Part shown: in pieces, positions 44,801-55,609 of the stretch
Position numbering within the stretch: position 1 is the stretch's first letter
Layout: every line of letters starts with the position of its first letter
Origin: Centrapalus pauciflorus
Taxonomy: Eukaryota > Streptophyta > Magnoliopsida > Asterales > Asteraceae
Length of the DNA: 64,000 bases
Assembly: GCA_020465985.1 (NCBI GenBank)
Contig: JAANYP010001187.1
Coordinates: 124,001 to 188,000, forward strand
Direction: 5' to 3'
Notes under the pieces: generated by a model
The model's input: only the letters and a program-made list of their open reading frames with translations
The model's database searches: none
Told to the model about the DNA's origin: nothing
Made by a program: the position numbers and the translations under genes

Positions 44801-47797
44801 CTTGTGCCAACAGTGCCATGTAAAGTAATTTCTAATTTTTTGCTAGTTCACTTCACTTGGGCCATCGACTTAGTCCTTAATCAAGGCATGTCGCCTCGAG
44901 TGCGACTTCACCGTTAATAACATTTGCCGCCAGTGAGCAATAGGATTATTCTTTTGGACGGACTGCCTTTTAGGAGGCTTTTTGGTTTTTTTTCTTGAGT
45001 CATCAACTTGTTGCATTTAATATGTATTAGTATTATGAATGACAACAAACAATACTAATACGAATATAAAAGTTGAGAGTTAGACATTTGAGATTCCAAT
45101 AAAACTAGTAAAAAGTGGAATTAATGGTCCACACATTTGTGTAGCGGTGTACAACAATAGGCACTTATTGGATATTATATGTACTATGTTGATACATTGC
45201 TACGTCCCTCATCGATTGGGATGATCTTCTTTTGCTTCCATGCTACCATATCATCCACATGCCTTCTATAGTTTTATGAGGTAAGAATTTTCACCTCCTT
45301 TCTCTAAGTAGAAACCTTTTACCGTTACATGAAAAATAATGGCTGTACACGTTATGTGCATGAATTTAAGTCTACTACTATTGAACTTGATCCTCGTGCT
45401 ATAGATGTGTTTTGTGGGTTATTCTAATTTCTAGATCCCAAAAGAAACATTGGTGTCATGACGCTTGCCAAAAGAAATACTCAGTCGCAACTAACGTCAC
45501 ATTTATGGGGTCAGGATATTATTTTCTTATTTATCTTGAGAAATCCTTCAGCCGTTGGGTCGATATGGTTAGGTGTGTGGCGTGGGATAGGGTGAGGGTA
45601 ATGTGAGGTGGGTGTAGTGTAAGGGTGAGGAAGGGTGGGATAGGATTGGGTGGGTTAGGCCGTTGGGGTGGGTAAGGTGAAGTTAGGATGGCTAAGGTAG
45701 GGTGAAGTAAAAGGTGGTAGTGAAGGTAGGTGTAAAAGGTGGGGTGGGTAAGGTAGGGTGGTAGTGAGTAACGTATAGGTAGGATGGTTGAAGTTGGGTC
45801 GATAGGATAGGTATGGGTCAACAATGAAAACAAGTCATGGGACCCCCCATTGGAAAACACATTCTTTGATTGGAGGGAATGTTTTTCCAGGAAGGGAATT
45901 GACATTCCATGAAGATGAAATTTGACGATCAAACATGTCATAAGAATGAAATGTTCATTCCTTTTCCATCAGATTCTTTCCGAGAAGAAATCTGTGAACC
46001 AAGGGCCCCCTTAATCCCTTATGTACGGAATGTTATTTTTTGAAGGGGAATAAACATTTCATGGAATCTGACAACCAAAGATGTCATGGGAATGAAATGT
46101 TCTTTCGTTTCCCGTCAAATTTTGAATGAACCAAACGCCTCCTAAGCTTGTCTACCATGACTTTCTAGTGAGATGGGTATATAGGGGGCATGCCCATTTT
46201 GGAAATCCTTCAAATGATAGAGGCAATAAATAATAACATTTGAAAGCAATTGCAAATATTATAGGCTCTAGCAATTCAACACAGATTAGCATTTATAAAA
46301 AAAGCCTATAAACTTGGATGACATCATCATTAGTTGATGATTTGTGCAGGTGATACAACTGCTTAAAAAACAATCCAACAGAAAAAAAAAAAAAGAACAT
46401 TCACCGGATCTGGAAAACGCTCTGTTTTGTGCTTAGAACCACCCGTGCAAACCCAACTTCCATCCTTATCAATTGATACAATCCCAGATGCATTCATCAC
46501 AGAAACAACCACTGCCTCCCTGAAACAAGATTATAATTGCAGTGCCAACGTTATTTTGCTTTCGGAGCAAGTGATTGCAATAAAGCCAGAAGGACAACGT
46601 AGGAGCCGGGAGGCAAAATGTAAGTTACCCTTTGGTGACAAGAACCAAATCAATATTCTGTCGAGTAGCAGTATCAGGGTCTGGAATACGAAGCCCGACA
46701 TAAGCTTTGCCATCATACAGAGTTTGAAGCCTACAAGAGCAATTCATACACATAAGCAAAATTTGACGATTAATAATTAGCAGTATAATTTTCTCTCACT
46801 AGCTAACTCATTCTTTAATCTCTGTATGTTTGTTTGTGGCTAAAGCTACAAATTTATGATTCTTCTTCTAAGATCTTCCATTTTAGTAGTATTTCTTACA
46901 GACTTGTTACTTGTTCTGATTAGATTAGCTTGTTCTGATTAGATTAGCTATTGGAGTCCTAGTTTTCCTTATCACTCTTCTATCATTGTTCTTGATGATT
47001 CCTGTTCTTGTAACAGGAGCAAGATTCTTTCAATCTTGCCCCCACCCTTATTGATTCTCAGATGTTTGTTAAGATTGATTTCTTCGTTTTCCCCTCCTTC
47101 AAGCAGCTACATTCTCCGGAAATTTTTCAATTTTATAAATAAAACTTCTATAACATATCAAATGCAGATCATGCATATTTTAATCTCTTTACATTTTCTA
47201 CGTAGCATGATAAAAGTTCTACGGATAAATATCTAAAAAATTTTATGCAAAAAAGATTCACGAGGTCTCTAAGATTCCAAGCTACTCAATCTTCTACCTT
47301 CATTGATAATCATTCTTAACTTTTCTCCAATGCTTATGTTGCTCCTACCAATACAGCAATTAGCATAAGCCAATACTCAGTAGTAGTTTATACAACAGAG
47401 TTGTCAGAAATCATTTACAAAAATGTTGTGAACTCAGGATAATATCAAAGGGAATTCAATGGCTATCAGCAAAATGCTACTGAAATTAAAGAACAGACGG
47501 CGTAAAACACACACACACACACACACACAATACCACTAAAATAGCTAGTTAGGGTTTCAAATGTAAACTATGTGTTCAATCGCAACTTCATTTTAATGAT
47601 TTCGATAATCACGCTCTTATGATTAGCTAATGAAATTGACGTAATTAAGTAAGTGAAAAAGGCTAACGATACCTATTGGCGACGGCGAAGAGAGCATTGG
47701 AACCACTGGAACCAAAATCAATTAGCTCTTCATCACTGAAGAAGAAACTACGCACCAATCGGTAGATCACCAAACCAAAGATAATCTCCACCCACAT
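41815..47797 (-). CDS. Nuclease-related-domain (NERD) protein, seven exons, 322 aa
   Basis: Exons in gene order, as + coordinates: 47673-47797, 46629-46730, 46405-46519, 43425-43540, 43073-43258, 42801-42943, 41815-41996. They sum to 969 nt in a single frame, all with GT-AG splice sites. The start MWVEIIFGLVIYRLVRSFFF is a hydrophobic N-terminal segment, so a membrane anchor is likely. The NERD region follows: AVANRLQTLYDGKAYVGLRI, then PDPDTATRQNIDLVLVTKG, then EAVVVSVMNASGIVSIDKDG. These resemble the conserved nuclease-like core of plant NERD proteins. Later exons carry LESYLEQRGVVLPDGYMSFK, IVCPNP, EVVTYEQWAEMKPEKKSISG, STAPMWDR and GEFLEFKG. The C-terminus is EVLFQLHDTAKVQKIKLSSI followed by ISMSLSP. 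NERD domains are predicted nucleases by distant similarity; no activity can be read from this sequence. Intron 3 is 2.9 kb and full of repeats; intron 6 holds a SINE. Confidence 0.92.
42303..42466 (+). mobile_element. tRNA-derived SINE in intron 6 of the NERD gene
   Basis: A perfect 16-bp direct repeat, AAAAGTGAGAAGAAAG, flanks the unit at 42287-42302 and 42467-42482. The body has an A-box-like TTTGGTAAGAGTGG and, about 30 bases on, a B-box-like AGGTTTGGCTCCCG. It ends in an A-rich stretch. The tRNA-like head plus long target duplication is diagnostic of a SINE mobilised by LINE machinery. It is inserted antisense to the gene. Confidence 0.85.
44250..45400. other. Repeat-like part of NERD intron 3
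   Basis: 44270-44410 has several 'aggcg' words (GGCTAGGCGCCTTGAAGG, CCTAGGCGAGTTAGGCGAG), as in some plant hAT-type insertions, with a similar CGCCTCGAGTGCGACTTCAC near 44890. No protein gene is seen. The remainder is ordinary AT-rich intron. Confidence 0.35.
45580..45830 (+). repeat. G-rich degenerate minisatellite in NERD intron 3
   Basis: About 250 bp on the + strand is nearly free of C. It repeats GGTGGGTAAGGTAGGGT-like words of 10-17 bp with many GGG and GG runs. The G-rich strand is the template strand of the NERD gene. Confidence 0.8.
47507..47529. repeat. (AC)n microsatellite in NERD intron 1
   Basis: About 11 uninterrupted AC units. Confidence 0.9.
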
Positions 47798-48687
47798 CAC
47801 TAATACTCAGAAACGATCAATACGAAGTTCTGTGGCTGTATTGTTTCCACCGGAATACAAGTTAAAGAAGATTGATTAGTAGCAAATTTGGGAGGCTTTG
47901 AATGGAAGAAACGCCGATGATCGACGTCGGTAAGGTACTCAAGTGTTGAAATGGAGAATTTCTTGGATGGTCGGTCGATGCAAATTGGTGGAAGGAAGTT
48001 GTTGTTAGATAACTTGTTATAATTTCTTGATAAATGACATTAAAATGCAACGTACTTTAGGTCAAGTTTATTTTAAGATAATAAAAGAATTTCATATATA
48101 TTTCACGTAAACTTTAAATATTAGACATATATTCTTGCAAACTTTCTTATTACAGTTATATCATTCTAAATCGTTAAATCTCACATATACATATCCAAAT
48201 GATTATTTTAAATTTATTTTATCATTTAAAAAAATTATTAAAAAAATTGAAAAATCCTTTTGAATTTGATGTGAGATTGATATACAGCATCTTGGAAATC
48301 TTAAAAGGTAAAAAGAGAAAAAGCTTATGAGTTCAAAAAAGAAAGTGAAACCGAAAGTTCTCGTGTTTTCATACATGTTAATTCATATTTATAATCTATA
48401 AATACTAATAAAAGAGTAATTATATTCGTTCTTTATAAAGCCACGTGTCTTCATCATGAATCGACATGTGGCATATATAGATTTTAAAAATAATAAAAAT
48501 TTAAATTATATATGTCCAAATCTAATATAATCTACTTTTAAATTCAAATCAAATCAAACAAAATCTAATACTCTACTAACTTATTAAATATAATATAACA
48601 TAATGAAAGTTTTAGAAAATAAAAAAAATAATTACTATTCGTATATATTTAGAAATATATAAATTTAATAGGTCATAATAAATAATA
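47798..48687. other. NERD upstream region and AT-rich flank; no gene seen
   Basis: 47798-48060 lies upstream of the NERD ATG and should hold its leader and promoter. A 62-codon minus frame here has no known motif. 48060-48687 is AT-rich with no recognised feature, ending in the target duplication of the next element. Confidence 0.4.
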
Positions 48688-48976
48688 GAGTAAATTACAC
48701 AAATAGTCCCTGTAGTTTATAGTAAATTACAGGTTTCATCCCTAACTTTCAAAAATTATACTGGTGGTCCATATTTTGAAACCTTGTCACGTTTTCAGTC
48801 CCTATGAAACTCAATTTTCAAAAAATTCCAATCTTACCCTTATAAATTGATTTCATATATAGTCCTTAATCAATTAAGTTAATTTTTTTATATTTAATTA
48901 AATAAATGATATTTTACTTATTAGTATAATAATTTAATTACAATTTATTAATGTATTTTACCTATATATTAATAAG

Positions 48977-49072
<96 letters not shown>

Positions 49073-49853
49073 GTTGTTGTTGTTGTTGTTATTATTTACA
49101 TTCGTTCGTTTAGACAAAAAATATTTATTTTATCATTAATTTTTGTTTTATAAATTTTTTTTTTCCATTTATCAATATATTTAATTAATTTACCCTTCTT
49201 ATTTTCCTATATTAATTTTGACATACTTTTAATATTGTTTTTGGAATTCTAAACATGAAAAATATGTACATTCATTTATAAATTTTATAAATCATTCATT
49301 CTTATTCTATAGAGTTTTATAAGTAGATTATTGTATATTCTACATATGAGTGTAACATAAGGCTGTAAAACGAACAAAACGTTAATGAACATATTATCGT
49401 TCGTGTTCATTCGGTTCGTTTACAACGCTAGTGTAACATATCATTTCGTTTAATAAATGAACGAACACAAACGAACTTTTGGCAACGGTTCACCGAACGT
49501 TTGATCTGTTTCCATCCCTATGTTACACGCATAAAAATTTTAAAAAATGCTAAAAAAATTACAAGCTTCTTAAAGTTTATTATAAATAATACAAATTTAC
49601 TAACACTATTTTATACGTAGAATATACAATAGTCTACTAATAAAAATCTATAAAATAAGAATGTATAATTCTTAAAATTTGTAAATTAATGTACATATTT
49701 TAATGTTAAGACTTTCAAAAACAACATTAATAGCACTTAAAAACTAATATATTAAGATAAGAAGAGTCAACTAATTAAATATATAGATAGATGGAAAAAT
49801 TATAAAACAAAAATTAATAAAAAAATAAATATTTTTTTCAAAACGAATGAATG

Positions 49854-49917
<64 letters not shown>

Positions 49918-50218
49918 AACTCGTTAATATATAGATAAAATATATGAATAAATTGTAATTAAATTCTTAGTATTTATTAATTAAACAATTATAAATATAC
50001 ATATAATTAAATATAAAGAAAAATCAAATTAATTGATTAGGGACCAAATGTGAAATGAATTTATAAGGGCAAAATTGGAATTTTTAAAAAATTAAGTTGC
50101 TTAGGGACTGAAAACGTGACAAGGTTTCAAAATATGAACTACCAATGTAATTTTCCAAAGTTAGGGACGAAACCTGAAATTTGATATAAACCACAGGAAC
50201 CATTTATATAATTTACTC
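48688..50218. mobile_element. Foldback A: 1.53-kb near-palindromic Mutator-like element
   Basis: Bounded by a perfect 9-bp duplication, TAAATAATA (48679-48687 and 50219-50227). The left end GAGTAAATTACACAAATAGT mirrors the right end (minus strand GAGTAAATTATATAAATGGT). Complementarity extends inward through each arm for about 650-700 bp, including (ATT)n at 48979-49072 against (AAT)n at 49858-49914. The centre (about 49370-49510) has GAACGAACAC-type words. No protein is encoded, so it is non-autonomous. Confidence 0.85.
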
Positions 50219-50886
50219 TAAATAATAATATCATTCTTATATACTTTTGTTTAATAATAATATTTATATCCTTACCTTTTATCTTTTAATTTTGAGTAAA
50301 TTATAGAAATGGTCCCTGTGGTTTGCTCAAAATTATGTAAATGGTCCATGGTCCTTAAAAATTGCATAAATGGTCATTCAAAACACTATTTACTTGCAAA
50401 AATGGTTCGTCCATCTCTTGACTTTTCTAAATGACGATTTTGCCCTTATTGTCAAAACCAATTTTGGTTCCTATAGAACCCAATTAGTTTTGGTTTTAGT
50501 TATTCTTATAATTTTTTGTTTTTGTTTTTGAATTTTAAATGCTAATTTAAAAAAATGTGATTTAATTATTTTATTTAATTAATTTCTTTTAATTCTATTT
50601 TATATATTTAATTTATTTATTTACATTTCATTTGTTAGAATATTTATACGTTTTTATATTTTTATACGTTACCAACTAACTATTTAATTACGTTAACATA
50701 TTTTTGATTTGATTATAGTTTTAGAAAAAATATATAAATCTAGGGTTATATTTGTTTTGATTAAAATGTTTTGTTACGTTAATACATTTCGATTTAAATT
50801 TAGTCTTTTTTCGTTTTGATTTACATGTTTTGCTACATTAATCCGTTTCAATTAAACTTAGTATTTTGTTTTATTAATTCTCGTTA

Positions 50887-52183
50887 GACAAAATTTTGAT
50901 AGTTGTAGTTTTTTTCGTTCGTAAAATCTAAAATCGAAACGATTTATTTCTTTTGTCCATTCAAAAAAATTAAAAATAACGACATGTTGAAACTTTTTTC
51001 ATTTGGAAAAATAAATATAATCAAAATGGTTCATAGTTTTTCATTGCAAATTCTTAATAAAATTTTTAATTTTAAGTGGTTTGAAAAAACTCAAGAATTA
51101 GAATGCTTCATCGTTATTTAATCTAAAAAAATTAAATTCCGAATGATTTGATGTATTTTGTTGAAAAAATTAAAATTGTATTATTTTTTATCCACGTTTA
51201 ATTAAAATTAGAAAGGTTCTTTAGTTTAAAAAAACAAAAACAATAATAATTCACTGTTTTTTTATCAAAAAAATCAAAATCAAAATCAAAATCAAAATGA
51301 TTTGTCACTTTTTTGATAAAAGAATTTAATAAAATCAAAAATCCTAATGATTCATCGTTTTTTATCAAAAAAATTAAAATCGAAATGGTTTATCGTTTAT
51401 TTGATTCAAAAAACAATATCGGAGTGGTTCGCAATTTTTTTATCGTTGTTTAATTAAAATCGAAATGGTTTTTGACTTTTTTCAAACAACGATAACCATC
51501 CGATATTAAAATTTTCTTATCAAAAGAGTGACAAACCATTTTGATTTTAATTTTTTTCATCGAAAAACGGTGAATCATTATGCTTTTTGTTTTTTTCCAA
51601 AACAAAAGAACCATTCTGATTTTAATTAAACGTGGATAAAAAATTCAATAAAATTATAGTTTTTTCAATAAAAAAACAACAAATCATTTGGAATTTAAGT
51701 TTTTCAGATTAAATAACGATGAAGCATTCTAATTCTTGATTTTTTTCAAACCATTTAAAATTAAAATTTTATTAAGTATTTGAAATGAAAAACTACGAAC
51801 CATTTTGATTATAAATATTTTTCCAAATGAAAAAAGTTTCAACATGTCGTTATTTTCAATTTTTTTTAGTGGACAAAATAAATAAATTATTTCGATTTTA
51901 CGAACGAAAAAAACTACATCTAACTCTTATTTTTATTTTTCTTAATTGAAAACAAAAATAGAGAAATATTTGTATTTTCAATAAATAATTGAAAAAAAAT
52001 GAATCATTTATATCATATAATAATCTTAAATAATTAATTATAGTAATATATTAAAAGAAATTAACATTAATAATAACAATAAACATATAAATAAAAATTA
52101 ATAATTAAAACAAAAGAAATAAAAAATTAAATGTTATATTTGGATAATTAAATGATAAAAAAGAAATAAAAAATACACACACA

Positions 52184-52274
<91 letters not shown>

Positions 52275-52499
52275 ACAAATTATAAAGAATAGAAACTATC
52301 AAAATTACGCAAATGGTCCCTGAAAGTCAAAAGGACAAAATTGCCCCTGAGACTAACGGCTCTAGTTAACCGCCGTTAGTTTCACGGACCAAAATGTTAC
52401 AACTTTTCAATTTTAGGGACTAGTGGTGTAATAAAATTATTTCAGGGACTAAAACCGTCATTCTATATAAACCACAAGGGCCATTTATGTAATTTTGTC
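50887..52499. mobile_element. Foldback C: Mutator-like element nested in foldback B
   Basis: The right end, read on the minus strand, is GACAAAATTACATAAATGGC, close to the end of foldback D. The left end keeps only GACAAAATT before internal sequence, so most of the left TIR is deleted. Flanking 9-mers TTCTCGTTA (50878-50886) and TTCTAATTA (52500-52508) match at 7 of 9. The interior is a palindrome around about 51440, full of 'aaaatcaaaatgg'-type words, and is closely related to 56.05-57.13 kb. It includes (AC)n(AT)n at 52173-52270. Confidence 0.7.
52173..52270. repeat. (AC)n(AT)n compound microsatellite in foldback C
   Basis: About 22 AC units, with one AT interruption, run into about 25 AT units. 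Confidence 0.95.
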
Positions 52500-53425
52500 T
52501 TCTAATTATTTTGTTGTATCAATACATTTTGATTTATTTATAATTTTTAATAAAACTATGTCGACTTGACATTTTATTCATTTTGATTTAAATATATTTT
52601 AGTGTTAATATTTTTCAATTAATTATAACTTCTTAAGATGATATATAAACTTAACGTTTTATTTGTTTTTTGCTTAAATATTTTGTTACGTTAATACGTT
52701 ATCGATTTAATTGAAACTTTTAGCGTTTTGGTTTGTATATTTTGTTTATATGTTTTGAAACGCACATATATTTATACGTATATATGTTTTGAATAAAACG
52801 TATATTATGTTTCATTACATACGTTTCGAAACTTATAAATCTGAAATATACAAACCAAAACGTATAGAAAAAAATATACAAACCAAAACGCTAAAAACTG
52901 TAATTAAATCGATGGTATTAACGTGACTATTTACGCAAGAACAAATAAAATGATAAGTTTATATATATATTTTTAAAATTATAATTAAATTGTGACGTAT
53001 TAAAATAAAAAAATTATTTAAATTAAAACGAATCAAATGTAAAGTCGACAAAGTTTTGTTAAAAGATACAATTAACTCGGAATGTATTAATGTAACAAAG
53101 TATTTATAATAGAATAAATAAAATACTAAGTTTAATTGAAACAGATTAATGTAGCAAAATATGTAAATTAAAATGAAAAAAATACAAATTTTAATTCGAA
53201 AGGTATTAATGTTACATAATATCTTAATCAAAACAAATAAAATCCTAGATTTATATATTTTTTGTAAAATTATAATTAAATCAAAATATGTTAACACAAT
53301 GAAATTGTTAGCTGCTAACGTATATAAATATAAAAATGTATAAACATGTTTAAAAAAGAAATGTAAAATAAATAAATTGAATATATACAATAGAATTAAA
53401 ATAAACTAATTAAATAAATAATCTG

Positions 53426-53894
53426 TGAATTCATATTTCATGCAATTCAATCACATACAAACAATCAATATGAACAATTATCAATCCAACACATTATATT
53501 GAATGATTAAAGAGAGAAATATTACATTGATGTTCTTGGTGACTTGCACAACACTTTTTCTCTCTATCAATCAGATCCGTATGTGTGTATGTGTATTTGT
53601 GTAATCTTCTTTGCTGTCTCTACTAACAGAACTATACACTTCTATTTATACACAATACACAAGTATTGTGTATTTACACATATAACCCCTAATCTATTGA
53701 GTATTTACAAATATATGCAATATAATTGTTTCATCTCTATTATTTATTCCCAACATAATTAAATCATATTTTATTAAATTAACATTTAAAATTAAAAAAA
53801 AAACAAAAAAAGTGAAAATGATTAAAACCATAGCTAATTAAAAACTATTAATAGTCTCTTAAAAACTTCTGAAGTCTAAAGTTCAGATCTATAT
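53426..53894. other. Intergenic DNA; no gene seen
   Basis: No supported ORF or terminus. It contains a few AC-rich words but no long repeat. Confidence 0.45.
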
Positions 53895-54545
53895 TAAATT
53901 AAGATTGTTTGTTTAGTTTAGAGAGGTTGAAACCTTAGAAATTTCCTCTGAATTTTAAGAGGATAAAAGTTGTCTTAATTAAAATTAAGATATCTTAATT
54001 TCAGATGTTAAGGCCTCCTCTTAATTTCAGACGTGGTTTTTCAGATTTCAGACATTTAGGGTGTGTTTGTTTTCAATTAAAAGACTCTGAATTAGGTCTG
54101 AAGTCTGAATTTCAGATCTTAACATAATTTGTATTGTTTGTTTAAATTCAGACTTAAGAGGTCACAACCTCTGAATTTCCCTCTGAATTTTAAGAGAGTG
54201 AGACTAGTCTGAATTTAATTCAGAGCCTCTTAATTTCAGACTTTAAGGCCTCCTCTTAATTTCAGACATGGTTTTCAGACTTCAGACATTTAACCTCTTA
54301 AAAAACAAATATCACCTTAACCTCTTAAAAAACAAACAACACCTTGGTTAAATTGATTTAATATTTTAATTAAATGAAATATTAATTAGAAAGATGAATT
54401 TTCAGATCTAATTTCAGTCAGATGGGAGTCAACCTCTTAAGTTTCAGAGGTTTTAACTTCTAAGATCTGAAATGTAACAAACAGTTTATTTTTAGTTAAG
54501 AAGTGAAATCAATTATGTCTGAAATGTAACAAACAACTAAAAATC
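53895..54545. mobile_element. Two nested MITEs of the GTTTGTTT / AACAAAC type
   Basis: The inner unit runs about 54058-54344. Its left end is GGGTGTGTTTGTTTTC and its right end on the minus strand is GGTGTTGTTTGTTTTTTAAG. Around it, outer halves start near 53905 (GATTGTTTGTTTAGTTTAGA) and end near 54535 (minus strand TAGTTGTTTGTTACATTTCA). 'cctcttaatttcaga' and 'agatcttaa' motifs are repeated. A related unit is at 61868-62304. Confidence 0.6.
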
Positions 54546-54667
54546 ACTTAAGATCTGTATTTTAAATTTTTGGTCAAACTAAGAATTGAAAATGTCAAAA
54601 CAACGAGACCTTAATTTCTTCTGAAGAAATTCAAACCCTTACGACCAAACCACTGTCATAAAATTTA

Positions 54668-55135
54668 CGTTTTTGTGCAAAACCTTCAAGTTGAATTATT
54701 TTTTGGATTAAAACTCTCAACTATTTTTTATATTACAAAAATCTCAAACTGGTAAATTTTTACGAAAATGAGATATTACATGTTGTAACTGGTTGAAAGT
54801 ACAGGTTTGAACAAAGAAAGTCACATGTTTGAATGAGTGACCACCGGAATTCACCGAAAAAATTAATTCCAACAAAAAAAAATATAGATTTAAACAAAAA
54901 AATCAACAAGATTTGTGGATTTGAATAAAAAAACACAGACAAGTGAGTTTGCTAGAAAGAAAGTTTGTCGGAGACGAATGATTTGTCAGCAGATTAAAAC
55001 CGGTACATCAGGTTGCAAGTCATTTTATAAAAAAATCATTTGATAAGTTTTAGTCAGTTTGGGGGTTTGTGTGCGAGAAAAAATGTTAGGAGCTTTAATC
55101 CCAAAACTAATCCAACTTGAGTGTTTTTTTACGCA
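54668..55135. mobile_element. Diverged relative of the 718-1048 MITE
   Basis: Starts near TTTTTGTGCAAAACCTTCAA and ends with CCAACTTGAGTGTTTTTTTACG. It shares 'aaaatgagatattac.tgttgtaac', 'tcaccgaaaaa.taattccaacaaaaa' and 'aaaacacagacaa' with the first copy. Terminal similarity is lower than in that copy. Confidence 0.5.
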
Positions 55136-55385
55136 AATTTCACTTTTATAACTTTCATTATTTGCCAATGAGAAGGTCTGACCGCATATAAGTAGCAAAA
55201 TTATGACAAATTTCTATTTCAGATCGATACTAAGAGGGTGTTTGGATTTGCGTTTGAAAGGTGCTGTAGCGTTTTGATAACTAATTATCAGATAATAGTT
55301 GTAACAAAAAGTGCTGTCAGAAATGTAATGTTTGGTTTAGCTTCTGCTGTTTGCTATCCTAATTATCAATTAATCGGTTTTTAAA

Positions 55386-55542
55386 GTGTTTGGATTTGCG
55401 TTTTAACTTGTAAAATGACTAAATGATCACTTATTAAGCAAATAAGCTACATTTTTTTAACTTATGAAAAAGTGTGGTAGGATCAACTCTAAAATCAAAT
55501 AATCACTTATTAACGTATGCTATCCAAACACTTTAAACCAAT
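55386..55542. mobile_element. Small MITE with AAAGTGTTTGGAT termini
   Basis: AAAGTGTTTGGATTTGCGTT at the left and ATGCTATCCAAACACTTT at the right are inverted over 13 bp. GGGTGTTTGGATTTGCGTTT at about 55236 is an extra copy of the same terminus, which suggests a second, partly overlapping unit. Non-coding. Confidence 0.6.
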
Positions 55543-55609
55543 TATTTGCGTTATTGTAACGTAATAAGCCCACATGCCTTTAATAGTTTTATTGGTGTAA
55601 TACTTAAAA

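Larger units (their letters stand above)
50294..53425. mobile_element. Foldback B: long inverted repeat interrupted by foldback C
   Basis: The left end GAGTAAATTATAGAAATGGT resembles foldback A. The arms pair around an axis near 52810: CGATTTAATTGAAACTTTTAGCG at about 52704 matches the inverse CGCTAAAAACTGTAATTAAATCG near 52890. The left arm continues beyond the insertion, with ATTAATCCGTTTCAATTAAA (about 50838) pairing with TTTAATTGAAACAGATTAAT (about 53131). The right outer end is not recognised and is probably truncated near 53425. Confidence 0.65.

Noticed and set aside
45531..45941. 136-codon minus frame rich in P, T, L and H
   Set aside because: It is the complement of the G-rich minisatellite; the biased composition explains the open frame.
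46427..46780. 117-codon + frame across NERD exons
   Set aside because: Antisense to two NERD exons whose splice sites and sequence are conserved.
47862..48050. 62-codon minus frame upstream of the NERD ATG
   Set aside because: Could be an upstream ORF, but nothing supports translation or conservation.
48951..49139. Frame of poly-isoleucine
   Set aside because: Simply the ATT microsatellite of foldback A.
52959..53390. 143-codon minus frame with many F, I, L and Y residues
   Set aside because: AT-rich palindromic arm of foldback B; hydrophobic composition follows from base composition, with no conserved motif.
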